A DNA stretch of 31,282 bases from Nemertoderma westbladi (GCA_032718475.1 JAUCBJ010007453.1:1-31282), one strand, 5' to 3'. Counted from the first letter of the stretch, positions 20,290-29,795 are shown. The notes: generated by a model from the sequence alone, not told the origin. Made by a program: numbers and translations.

Positions 20290-22332
20290 GAAGTAAGCCT
20301 TAAGTTAGTTAAGTTAAGTAAGCCTAAGTTAAGTAAGCCTAAGTTATATATATATATATGTTTATTGACTAATATCCGACAAAAGACATTATTATCATTA
20401 AATATTTGACATATTATGAAATATAAACTTAGTGAAACTAAATAACTTTAGATCTAAAATTAGTCCCTTCAAATTAGTAACTTGAAAATGTCCCAGTTAT
20501 TGTCTCGAGTTAGTGTCTTTGCAGTTCTTTGAAAATCTCAGAAATTATTTTGACGATTCTTTCCCCGTTGTTTAATAACATAAATTCTGCTACCGTGGAG
20601 TAGGATTTTCCCCCCAATATATCTTTCGTCAGTGAACAACCCGATAACACGTGTAATTCGTTCTGTACCGACGATCCATCACATTTGCAGACTCGTTCTT
20701 CTCTAGGAACACGTGTCCACCTTCCTGTCTCTACCCTTAAGCGATGCGCGCTTAAACGAAATCTCGTAAAATTGATCCTGTTCTGCTCGTGTATGTACGG
20801 TTTCTGCTGATTATATACCTTGTGGATAGTTAGATTAGGGTTTATTTCCAGGTAAGTTGCCAATTTAGTGTGCATATGTGCAGTATCTTTAATTCTACTC
20901 TTTAAACCATTAATATTTCTAGCTATTATATTACCTTCCGTCAGTTCTAACTTATTTAGATATTTAAAAGCGCGGGTGTTCCCTGTTTTTGCCAGATGAT
21001 ACGCGATGTGTGCAGGATCTTCTCGGTGCCACGATTTCTTGAGTCTTCGGATAGAGTTTCTAATATTATTGTCGATGACGGATCCTACCTCGGCCATACC
21101 AATCTCTGTATAGCACAGCACATTCGGTGTTGTTGTTTTAACGCCTAAAAGTATTTTTATCAGTTTACTATATATCTTTTCAATTTCCTTTCTCCCCGTA
21201 TTGCTAACCAGGTATCGCTGGAATACAGTATCGCTGCCGTTACAGCACAGTCAAGCACCTTTTTCTTTAGACAGAAAGGCATATTTGGATTGTTGGCACA
21301 AAATGCTGCAAACTTGGCTACCTGTTTTTTACTTTCACCTGCGTGTAAATTTATCACTGATTCTATTCTACCATCCTGTGTGAAGAAACCACCCAGGTAA
21401 ACATATTTATCTGTATTAATTATTTGTACACTTCCGCATAACAATGGTTGTTTATCAGCTATAAATCCATTTATAACCATGAACTTACTCTTCTTTTCAT
21501 TGATTACCATATTATGTGACCTACAGAATTTATCTAAAATATTTAGCTTTTCTATACAACTCTCTCGGTTCTCAGCTAAAATAGCAGTATCGTCCATGAA
21601 CAGGAGAAGATGCAAGGCTCCTAGGTATGTGTTAGTAGATGTTAGTGAATCAAACATGGCGACTAGGACATCAATGTAAAGAGTGAATATAAATAAACTT
21701 GATGGCGCTCCTTGACGCAAACCGCTGTCGACACGAATATCAATTGATCTAAGGTTTAAAAACGTCGTCCTATATATTGCTTTTATTGCGTTAATCATAT
21801 TAAATCCACAACCGAGAAAAAGTAACTTGGATATAAGAGTAGACCTAGAGACTCTATCATAGGCTTTACTGAAGTCGATGAAGATGATGAATAGTTTTTT
21901 GTTCTTGGTGTAAGCATAATCGACAACCAAGCGTAGAGCAAGTATCTGTTCATAACATGATCTCCCTTTTTGACCGCCCGCTTGAGCTCTTCACTGTTTG
22001 TACCATCTCACTAGTCTGTTCGCTAAAACGTAGTCATAAATCTTTGCTAGAGAGTCCATAATCGTGATTCCACGGTAATTGTTACAGTTAAAACGATCAC
22101 CTGTTTTATACAAAATACTTAATAAGCTGTATGCCCAAACTGCCGGTAAGCATCCGAATATGAATATCGCATTCAATATAAATGTAATCAATACCACAAT
22201 ATTCACTGGTAGATCCTTCCAAAGAGGTGATGAAATTCCTAGCGCTGCCTTGTTCGCTTTTATTGAGTTTATCGCCTCGTCCACTTCCTGTGGTTGTATC
22301 GGGTCATCCAGGAGTGGTATAACTGGAGCCTA
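20290..22332 (-). mobile_element. Non-LTR retrotransposon (LINE), 5'-truncated, with simple-repeat tail
   Basis: Minus-strand insertion running from about 22332 (abrupt start inside the RT N-terminal region) through the RT ORF end at 20510. A 3' UTR of about 165 bases follows, with AATAAA near the end, then a TA microsatellite (about 20345-20360) and copies of a 15-bp unit AAGTAAGCCTAAGTT (+ strand) at 20290-20345. A short tandem tail instead of poly(A) is common in several LINE clades. Confidence 0.8.
20510..22332 (-). pseudogene. LINE reverse transcriptase ORF with one stop and one frameshift
   Basis: RT blocks in order begin with EVDEAINSIKANKAALG and NNYRGITIMDSLAKIYDYVL, then, after a TGA at 21993-21991, QAGGQKGRSCYEQILALR. 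FIDFSKAYDRVSRSTLISKL and GLRQGAPSSLFIFTLYID follow, with the catalytic box FMDDTAIL near 21600-21577 and YLGGFFTQDG after it. A frame change near 21190 leads to KLIKILLGVKTTTPNVLCYT, and the C-terminal region has RFRLSAHRLRVETGRW followed by a Cys-His-containing segment (VCKCD...NELHVLSGC). It ends at TGA 20512-20510. The family differs clearly from the CR1-like element at 12190; RTE/Proto2-like or I-superfamily are candidates. The endonuclease is missing. Confidence 0.88.
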
Positions 22333-22398
22333 TAAAAAAATATAACTATACAGCTGTAATCCCCATGCAACATTCCATTATAGTTTTTAATTAGTTCA

Positions 22399-22407
22399 AG
22401 TGATTTG
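22399..22407. repeat. Left 9-bp target site duplication
   Basis: AGTGATTTG immediately precedes the left terminal inverted repeat and is repeated exactly at 23297-23305. Confidence 0.9.
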
Positions 22408-23296
22408 GGGTGTAAACGTTACGCCGACAGCAGAAAGCCGACAGCAGAAAGCCGACAACCGATAGCAGAAAGCCGACAACCGACAGCAGAAAGCCGACAG
22501 CAGACAACCGACGGTTGTCACCGCGTTTTTAAACGCTTGTAGCTAAAGATTGAAAGCAAAAATAAAAATTCTGGTTCACCCAGTAAGAGGTCGGGAAATG
22601 AAACTATCCCTGTTTCAAATTTCATGAAATCTCATTAAGATTTGTAGAAAATTTAGGGGGGCGGTTGGGGGGGGGGGGGGGGTGTCACTGAATTACGACA
22701 CTATATTCCGGGACATACATGGTATACTGTGTGACATTTTTTTTTTACATTGCTACCCTTATTACCGGTATGCAGTACAATTTAATGCAATACGTTCAAT
22801 GTGTAGTCCCATAAGGGCCCAATTAGAAAGTTAACGTCATTGGCGGGTTGTGGTGTTTTAGTATCCATAGTAACAGGAGCATGTTACAAGCAAAGTAATA
22901 CAATGCTTAATCGTGCCAGCCTGTTTCGTTAGGCAGCTAGTGAGTGCTATTAAGTAAATTGATCTTTCAATTATATTGGAAGTGTAAAGAAGGTTACTTA
23001 CTAATATCACTGCTATATTACGGATAGCCAGTAATCGTCAAGCAACATGACCTTCCAATCAACTCTGACATGCTAACACTGCTGTCTTATGGATAGTCAG
23101 TATTCTTCAATGGTAGTGTATTTAATAATCTTATTTCGGTGTTAAAGATAGTTCATTAACTTAAATAATGTACGCTTAATTTATTTTATAAGTATAGAGT
23201 TTAATGCCCATCTGAAGAATACCAGGATTTCACTTTTCGGTCGACTTTGACGTTGTCGGCTGTCGGTTGTCGGCTGTCGGCGTAACGTTTACACCC
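22408..23296. mobile_element. 889-bp non-autonomous DNA transposon with perfect terminal inverted repeats
   Basis: The first 24 bases (22408-22431, beginning GGGTGTAAACGTTACGCC) are the exact reverse complement of the last 24 (23273-23296). Both ends are flanked by the 9-bp direct repeat AGTGATTTG. Inside each terminus are subterminal copies of GCCGACAGC/GCCGACAACC: about eight at the left (22422-22510) and four, inverted, at the right (23252-23281). These are plausible transposase binding sites. A perfect 7-bp hairpin lies at 22504-22518. No transposase ORF is present. A 9-bp duplication with G-rich termini fits Mutator-like or Merlin-like elements best, but the superfamily cannot be fixed without a transposase. 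Confidence 0.92.
22523..22740 (+). repeat. Dispersed repeat, copy 1 (inside the 889-bp transposon)
   Basis: Begins TTTTTAAACGCTTGTAGCTA and ends around GACACTATATTCCGGGA; contains a long G tract (16 G at 22667-22682). Closely similar to 23947-24165 in the same orientation. Confidence 0.85.
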
Positions 23297-23305
23297 AGTG
23301 ATTTG
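23297..23305. repeat. Right 9-bp target site duplication
   Basis: AGTGATTTG directly follows the right terminal inverted repeat, matching 22399-22407 exactly. Confidence 0.9.
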
Positions 23306-23946
23306 CTTTAATAAATGTGTCTATAATTGATCTAAACGTAATTAAAGCGGCACAATTATTGAGTACAAATTTAATCCTTCCCATTATTGGTCTACATAGT
23401 CTCTGCGGGGGTGTAGAGCTGCTAGCTGGCTGGGAGATGTTGGTGTAGCCTTACCAGAGGGGAATTGTACTGTAATAGGCAGCCAGTAGTATTGCTATAG
23501 CAACCCAGACATAACTCCAACCACACTGCCTGTATTTCAATTCCTATTGACTCTATACTATAACTGTTGTATTACTTACTATCTCAGGTGACAGAAGATA
23601 TAATGACATAAATACTCATGGCTGTTGTAGGCTTATATCTGAAATAGTTTATTCCGCAATATGTTTGTCTGGTTATTTTTTAATTGAATTTTGGCAAAGT
23701 GGTAAAAGGAATGTTCTTAAAAATAATATTATTATTTTATATGTAACCTAGGAAATTAGCTACATATCTTCGCTGCAGCTTTAAGAGTGTACAAGAGTGT
23801 ACAAGCCCGCCTCAGCTATTTTTCAACGAAATTCAGGTTGTGCTTCATATTTGGAATCCTTGCATGGCCAGCTTTCTAGCAGCACCAAGTAACAGCTATA
23901 AGGTAGAAGAATAACTGCGGTGTAACTGATGTAATATCGCCTGAGA
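23306..23946. other. Non-coding AT-rich DNA
   Basis: No coding frame, RNA gene or repeat recognised. Confidence 0.5.
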
Positions 23947-24165
23947 CACTTTTTTTAAACGCTTGTAGCTAAAGATTGAAAGCAAAAATAAAAATTCTGG
24001 CTCAACCAGTCAGTGGTTGGGAGGTGAAACTATCTCTGTTTAAAATTTCATGCAATCTCATTAAGATTTGTAGAAAAATTAGGGGGGGAGGGGGGTGGGG
24101 GGTGTCACTGAGTTACGACACTATATTCTGGGATATGGTGTATATTGTTATATTCCAAAGTTGAG
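23947..24165 (+). repeat. Dispersed repeat, copy 2
   Basis: Shares with 22523-22740 the blocks TTTAAACGCTTGTAGCTAAA, GATTGAAAGCAAAAATAAAA, TCTCATTAAGATTTGTAGAA, a G-rich tract and GTTACGACACTATATTC. It lacks the inverted repeats of the 889-bp element, so it is a separate repeat family or an end-deleted relative. Confidence 0.85.
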
Positions 24166-25530
24166 CCAAAGTTACACGACTAGATCTAATATTTAATAAT
24201 TCAGCACATTTCAGCATTTACACATGACCTAACAACATGTTAGGTCTGGTACAGTAGTAGTACAGCAGAACATCTGGTACACGAACATGTTATTTCGGGT
24301 ATATTAGCCGCAGGGGGAGGGGCGTCTGCGGATCGACTCCAAAACGAAGATTTATGATGACTTGCAAGTGGCCACTACAACCACATGGTTATTACTGCTG
24401 TACTGTGGATTAATTGATTGTAACACTTCATCTAACAACATGTTAGGTATGGTACAGTACACATCTGTCATATGGCTGGCTTACTAATATTTATATTACA
24501 CAGCTCTTCACATCAATGTAGGAGTAGGGTATATTATATTAACACATATACATGTTATGTTGGTATGGGGGGCGGGGGGGGGGGGGGGGGGTGGTAATTC
24601 ATCATACAGCATCTGATTTATTCACAGGTTAGGTCTTAGGTCGGTACAGTAAAGCTGTAGAATTTTAAAACAACAACTGATTTACATTTTACAATTCCCC
24701 CCCCCCCCTTAAAATGTTTAAAAGAATAATCCCAACGGTGAAAGTTTTTATTCCATCGGTAGTGAGTGTTAATTTTTCGAGTTACATCCATAAAAACAAT
24801 AGAAACATACCCCTTCTTTCACGTCGTGGCCCGTGGGTGCCTTCTGGGTCTCCTGCTATTTTAGAGTTGAATTTATATACAACTTAATTAAAAGTTGAGT
24901 TTTAAAAAAAGTTTTATATTTTAACTCAGTTTAAATTTGAACTTCTCGTTCGCCCCGACTGTCCGGACTCAGAATAATATGACGGCCCCTGCCCCCATGA
25001 CACTAATATTAACGTGTCCAAATTTTAAGGGCATGCTCATTTCAATTTTAATATTCCATACATATACACACCCAGGTGCCTTATAAGCTTGCTGGCTTGT
25101 TGGTATCACTCAGCTAGGGGAGGGGGTGGCTTCTTTTAAAGTACCGGTACTCATTGTTATAATTGTTAAACTTTTAATTGTTAATTGTGAGTAATTAAAT
25201 ATGATATATCAAAGTTAAAGTTAGTTTTACAATAATATTAATATTACTGTTACCTATCATTTGATTTAGTAATTAATCCATGGGAAAATGTCAATCTTAA
25301 AAAACTAATATCATATCATTTATATAATATTTATGTAATGATTTTAATACCGGTATGTAAACTTATGCTTCTGTGGGATGACTAACATTCTCGACCGATG
25401 AGTCTGTAAAGCATCTTGTATAGTTTTGAATTTTTGCTTCATCATTTTTGATTTATCAGAAATAGACTCCCAAACTCTGCTATAAATAAATATGACTCAT
25501 AAATTAAGTAGTTAAAAATATTTATTTTAG
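24166..25530. other. Non-coding AT-rich DNA upstream of the ATAD5-like exon, with G/C tracts
   Basis: No upstream exon could be identified. Contains a G tract at 24567-24591 (6 G, C, 18 G), a run of 12 C at 24697-24708, and two related hairpin-containing segments near 24227 and 24431. The last ten bases (TTTATTTTAG, 25521-25530) form a splice acceptor, so most of this is probably intron. Confidence 0.6.
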
Positions 25531-28500
25531 ACTGTCGGTGGACAAGCCAGTGACGTTGGCTCTCTCCTGCAGACGACTATGCGACAGCTGTCCACTAACA
25601 ACGAACTCGGTGGTATATGTGACACTCGAGAAAAATCAGTGTTCGATGTGCTGGGAAAGAAACAAGTGGAATCATACGGACAAATCAAAGTTAAATTATT
25701 CAATTCCACGAAGCCGATTGTAGAAGATCTTGGTATTCTTCCTGTTGTACATAACCTTGACGATAAAGTAAATGGGGATTCACTGTCCCGAATTACAAAT
25801 TTATCTGAAAAATCCGGTAATTTGACAGATAATTTGACAACTTATAACTTTGCAACAGATGCAGTTTCTCCTTTTGCTGGTTGTAGATTAGACTCAAAGT
25901 CTGACCTAAATTTTTCCCCTGACACTGAAGCGGTCACTAATTGCAATGACCCAATCCCTTGTCCACTTGACACAGCCTCGTGTGCCACTGACCCAGTCCC
26001 TTGTCCCACAGACCCAGCCCCTTGTCCCACTGACCCAGCCCCTTGTCCAACTAACACAGCCCCTTGTCCTACTGACCCATTCCCTTGTCCCACCGACCCA
26101 GTCCCTTGTCCCGCTGACCCAGCCCCTTGTCCCACCGACCCAGCCCCTTGTCCCACCGACACAGCCCCTTGTTCCACCGACACAGCCCCTTGTCCCACTG
26201 ACCCAGTCCCTTGTCCCACAGACCCAGCCCCTTGTCCCACTGACCCAGCCCCTTGTCCCATCGACCCAGCCCCTTGTCCCATCGACCCAGCCCCTTGTCC
26301 CATCGACCCAGCCCTTTGTCCCACCGACACAGCCCCTTGTCCCACCGACCCAGCCCTTTGTTCCACCGACACAGCCCCTTGTCCCACCGACCCAGCCCTT
26401 TGTCCCACCGACACAGCCCCTTCTCCCACCGACACAGCCCCTTGTCCCACTGACCCAGTCCATTGTACAACTGGACCAATCCCTTGTCCCATCGACCCAG
26501 CTCCCTACATTAGGTCTGCCGATCTCTGCCTCGACGAACTATCCAATGACTATAACGATCGCCACTCCAACCTCCAGTACAAAGGTCGTCGGATTCGTTG
26601 GATAGAAAGCGAAAGCGATTCGAGTCCGTCGAAGGAGCCAGCAGATGTTGGCATCTACAGATCTATAACGGAGGTGCTGGGGGCACCAGCTGCTACACAA
26701 CCGGAGGTGCTGGGGGCACCAGCTGCTACACAACCGGAGGTGCTGGGGCCACCAGCTGCTACACAACCGGTGGTGCTGGGGGCACCAGAATCCATCCAAC
26801 CGCCTCCCCCAGTGAAGTCTAAGAGACGTCGGTCGGACGAAGCGGTGAGGCCAAGCAGAGCGAAACGGTCCCGTACAGCAGGGGTTACGAAGGACAGCAA
26901 CGGGGTTACTAAGGACTACAATGTGGTTGCCATGGGTACCATAGCGATTTCCTCGAGCGAACCCGATCTGTCCGACGGCGATCCAAACAGACGCCGATCC
27001 AGTCGGCTGCGCTGCCGCCCCCATGTCAGTTACACCGGTAAACAAGACAACCGTCACCCCCGGAGATCCCCGCCCAGACGCCCCACCCTCTCCTCTGACT
27101 CGGATTCCGCTGCCGAGGAACCCCGCATCGTCGCTAGGAAACGCTTGCGGTCTAGAACATCGGCGACGTGGAAGGAAACTGACAACGAATGTAACCATAG
27201 CGACGAGTCTGGCAACATCGCTCCAATATTCCGTCGACAGCGTCCCGTTGTTGAACCAGCTAGCGCCCCTAAGCGGGACCTTAAGGAACTACTTGCGAGC
27301 TTCCCGGATCCTTTCAAAACCTCGTCTAGAGTCCCTTCAGGGTCCGCTGCCCCCACCGGGACTGGGGGGCTCCCCTATTGGCCATTCCCGACCCCAAACA
27401 GCACCCCTAACAGGCCCTCCCCCACCCCGGAGGCCAGCCAACCTATAAGTTACAATGTTATCGAGGAGTTCCCAAGGTTGGAAGCCTCCGTGAGTTACAG
27501 CGGGAGCGAATATGTCGGTTTATTGAAACTCGAGCCGAGCGGAGCCGATGGGGTCCTTAATCTGAGTGCCGAAACCGGTGGAGAGAAGAAATGTTTATCG
27601 GAGAGTCTACGGGAGATTCAGAGTCGGTATACTGGGATCGGAGTTACGCAACTGTATGAGCATTACATCGACGTGCTTAAGGTAAACTGTACGGAGGGAT
27701 CATCAGAGGTCAACGGAGGTTGGTCCGATTCGGTGGAGGACCGACAGTTTACCGACGTGTTCCAACCGCGGTCACTACGGCAACTAGTTGGTTTCCCGGG
27801 TAACAGGGCGGGGGCCTTGCTTCATTGGTTGGAAGAGTGGAAGAGGGCGTGTGGAGGCGACGTAGAGAGGCTAAGCGAGAAGATCCGACCGAAGCGACGC
27901 GTTCGGTTGGCGAGTGAGTCGAGCGAAAGTGAGGGGGAGGAGGGAGTAGCGGGGGTTGCCGTGGTGAGCGGCAGCTCGGGGATTGGGAAGACCGCGGCGG
28001 TCTACGCCTGCGCCAATCAGCTGGGGTTCAACGTTCTGGAACTCAATGAGAGTTCCTGTCGAAATGGCCGCCTCCTACTGGCTCAACTACAGGAGGCGAC
28101 CCAGTCGCATGCGATGGTACCGGGGGCAAATGTCGCGTCAACATCTCCCAGAAAGAATCCCCACCCCTCAACTCCTCCCAGAAAGAATCCCCACCACTCA
28201 ACTCCTCCCAGAAAGTATCCCCTCCCCTCAACTCCTCAGAAGAAACCTGCCAGAGGAATAGCGTCATTCTTCCAACCAGCTTTAATCTCAAAAAATTTAA
28301 TCACCGATGAAATTATTCAAATAGATGTCGAAAAAGAATTGTCCAAGCCAACGCAGAAATCACGTAAAACTGTCCAGGAATTAGCGACTGATGGAGCTAC
28401 TCCAATTTCCGCTCGCGATCCCGTAACTGACGCCCTGACGCTGGTGCTGCTAGACAACGTCGATGTTGTATTCGACGATCTGGACAAAGGTTTCTGGTCG

Positions 28501-29253
28501 GCTGTAGAATACCTCGTCGCCATCAGCAAACGCCCCATCATTATGACGACTACCAGCCCCCGAGTAATTCCCGCGAACATTCCCTGCAAACACGTGGAAA
28601 TACTAGCGGGTAATTCCCGCTCCTTGTTGGCCCATATTGAGTCAATGTCGCTAGCCGAAGGCCTCCCCCTCCACCATGCGGATGTGAGGTTAACCTTGGA
28701 TATGATTGGCCAATACGATTCTAGAAAGGCATTTCTTCAGTACCAGTTCGCGTCTCAATCAGCTGGTCGCGTAGATCCAGCCAATAGGGGGCATTTCGAA
28801 GATTCTGGAATGTTGCAATCGTACTTAGGATCGACCAATGAAATCGAGGCGTTTCTTAATGAGTTTCATAACTTGGGTTGTAATCCCTTATTCGCTAATT
28901 TACGTGCAATAGATAACCTTAAAGGAGGTTTAAGTGTAAAGGAACTCGATTCCTTATGCGACGGTGTTAGTCTGTTGGATTACCGGGGTGTCTGTGTACC
29001 AGATGTCCTGAACCCGTGGTTCGGTGGTTGTATTTCCCACGGGGTTAGCCAATCGCGTGCGTGCTGCGACGCGTCCCCTCCCCATTGGTTGCTCACTCAG
29101 CAGTGCTCGATAGCCTCTCGGTACGCGGGCCTCGCATTCAGGGCAGTTCTGGAACGAGATCGCTCCGCACAGCTGGGACTAACCAACTTGGAAGTCAGAC
29201 ACCTTCCAATTAGTGCTCAGAGGTTAGTGGCTTTTATTTCGCAGTTTAAGTAA
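25531..29253 (+). CDS. ATAD5: ATAD5/Elg1-like PCNA-unloading AAA+ ATPase, long (last) exon
   Basis: ATAD5/Elg1 is the large subunit of an RFC-like complex that removes PCNA from replicated DNA in the nucleus. The exon follows acceptor TTTATTTTAG; the first in-exon ATG is at 25579, but the frame is open from 25531, so the true start is probably in an earlier exon. Residues below count from 25579. Positions 124-309 are a Cys-containing heptapeptide array, and 365-408 an EVLGAPAATQP array. Basic clusters (KSKRRRSDE, RAKRSRT) look like nuclear localisation signals. About 750-775 (FTDVFQPRSLRQLVG, LLHWLEEWKRA) is the conserved start of the RFC-type module. Walker A GSSGIGKT is at 798-805, with YACANQLGFNVLELN after it. 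A PRK-rich linker with IASFF (894-898) follows, then Walker B LVLLDNVDVVF (955-965) and the lid region to TAA at 29251-29253. The Walker B acidic pair is replaced by Asp-Asn. Identity to this family is confident; activity is not. Confidence 0.9.
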   Translation, partial: TVGGQASDVGSLLQTTMRQLSTNNELGGICDTREKSVFDVLGKKQVESYGQIKVKLFNSTKPIVEDLGILPVVHNLDDKVNGDSLSRITNLSEKSGNLTDNLTTYNFATDAVSPFAGCRLDSKSDLNFSPDTEAVTNCNDPIPCPLDTASCATDPVPCPTDPAPCPTDPAPCPTNTAPCPTDPFPCPTDPVPCPADPAPCPTDPAPCPTDTAPCSTDTAPCPTDPVPCPTDPAPCPTDPAPCPIDPAPCPIDPAPCPIDPALCPTDTAPCPTDPALCSTDTAPCPTDPALCPTDTAPSPTDTAPCPTDPVHCTTGPIPCPIDPAPYIRSADLCLDELSNDYNDRHSNLQYKGRRIRWIESESDSSPSKEPADVGIYRSITEVLGAPAATQPEVLGAPAATQPEVLGPPAATQPVVLGAPESIQPPPPVKSKRRRSDEAVRPSRAKRSRTAGVTKDSNGVTKDYNVVAMGTIAISSSEPDLSDGDPNRRRSSRLRCRPHVSYTGKQDNRHPRRSPPRRPTLSSDSDSAAEEPRIVARKRLRSRTSATWKETDNECNHSDESGNIAPIFRRQRPVVEPASAPKRDLKELLASFPDPFKTSSRVPSGSAAPTGTGGLPYWPFPTPNSTPNRPSPTPEASQPISYNVIEEFPRLEASVSYSGSEYVGLLKLEPSGADGVLNLSAETGGEKKCLSESLREIQSRYTGIGVTQLYEHYIDVLKVNCTEGSSEVNGGWSDSVEDRQFTDVFQPRSLRQLVGFPGNRAGALLHWLEEWKRACGGDVERLSEKIRPKRRVRLASESSESEGEEGVAGVAVVSGSSGIGKTAAVYACANQLGFNVLELNESSCRNGRLLLAQLQEATQSHAMVPGANVASTSPRKNPHPSTPPRKNPHHSTPPRKYPLPSTPQKKPARGIASFFQPALISKNLITDEIIQIDVEKELSKPTQKSRKTVQELATDGATPISARDPVTDALTLVLLDNVDVVFDDLDKGFWSAVEYLVAISKRPIIMTTTSPRVIPANIPCKHVEILAGNSRSLLAHIESMSLAEGLPLHHADVRLTLDMIGQYDSRKAFLQYQFASQSAGRVDPANRGHFEDSGMLQSYLGSTNEIEAFLNEFHNLGCNPLFANLRAIDNLKGGLSVKELDSLCDGVSLLDYRGVCVPDVLNPWFGGCISHGVSQSRACCDASPPHWLLTQQCSIASRYAGLAFRAVLERDRSAQLGLTNLEVRHLPISAQRLVAFISQFK
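25948..26508 (+). repeat. Coding minisatellite, 26 copies of 21 bp (Cys heptapeptide)
   Basis: The unit is about GACCCAGCCCCTTGTCCCAC plus one base, encoding D-[PT]-A-P-C-P-T. I count 26 full units and a partial one. Most carry one Cys; variants change Pro/Thr at position 2 (DP vs DT), Ala to Val, and Thr to Ile. Length 21 keeps the frame. The array also stays open in other frames on both strands, which is why several spurious ORFs cover it. Confidence 0.95.
26671..26802 (+). repeat. Coding repeat, four copies of 33 bp (EVLGAPAATQP)
   Basis: Units at 26671, 26704, 26737 and 26770; the last is diverged (VVLGAPESIQP). In frame within the ATAD5-like exon, in the disordered N-terminal region. 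Confidence 0.93.
28138..28239 (+). repeat. Coding repeat, three copies of 30 bp (STPPRKNPHP) in the ATPase insert
   Basis: Three in-frame units plus a partial fourth, between Walker A and Walker B. Vertebrate ATAD5 also has a Ser/Pro/Lys-Arg-rich insert at this place, so the position is conserved while the repeat expansion is local. Confidence 0.9.
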
Positions 29254-29448
29254 ATCGAACTAACATTTCTTGCTGATCACTTTAATTTATCGTGTAGATG
29301 ATTTCACTTCATTCAGGTGACCCATACTTAATGTTCATTCACACCACAAAGCATGAGATAAATTGAACACAGCAGCATCTTATCTGTTATATTATTTTTA
29401 TTGGAGAAAATAATTATCGATAGTCTTAGAGGTATTGGCATAGCGCAT

Positions 29449-29795
29449 AGGCCCATATGAAGTATACCAGACTTTCTGCTGATTTCACTTTCCAGTTTAC
29501 CCCTACTGTATGTGAAGAATACCAGACTTTCTGCCGCTATATTTCACTTTGCAGTTACCCCCATGGGAAGAATACCAGGTTTTCACCAAAAACACAGGTT
29601 ACAGAAGGGCTGAATATAACCAAAACAATAAACGAATTAGTATATGTACAGGTTATAAGACAGAAATAAGCGCTATAAAACACTTAATAAAGAAAAATTA
29701 AAAAAAATATAAAAGCTTCATATATAAAATTCCAATAAAAAGTCAACCGAAAAGTGAAATCCTGGTATTCTTCACATGGGCGTTAGCATAAATAT
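29449..29795. mobile_element. MITE-like inverted-repeat element
   Basis: The left end (GCCCATATGAAGTATACCAG, then ATTTCACTTT) is repeated inverted at the right (29745-29790; reverse complement GCCCATGTGAAGAATACCAG, then ATTTCACTTT). Additional direct copies of GAAGAATACCAG lie at about 29514 and 29569. A closely similar segment forms part of the right interior of the 889-bp transposon (23205-23250). No target duplication was recognised and no gene is inside. Confidence 0.6.
29628..29633 (+). terminator. Candidate polyadenylation signal AATAAA
   Basis: AATAAA about 375 bases after the ATAD5-like stop; another lies at 29687-29692. Either could serve, but both fall in or near an inverted-repeat element, so the real site is uncertain. 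Confidence 0.3.

Noticed and set aside
25842-26605. Several long minus- and plus-strand frames with Gly/Gln or Leu/Pro repeats across the 21-bp array
   Set aside because: A repeat unit divisible by three without stops stays open in many frames; only the frame continuous with the ATAD5-like domains is supported.
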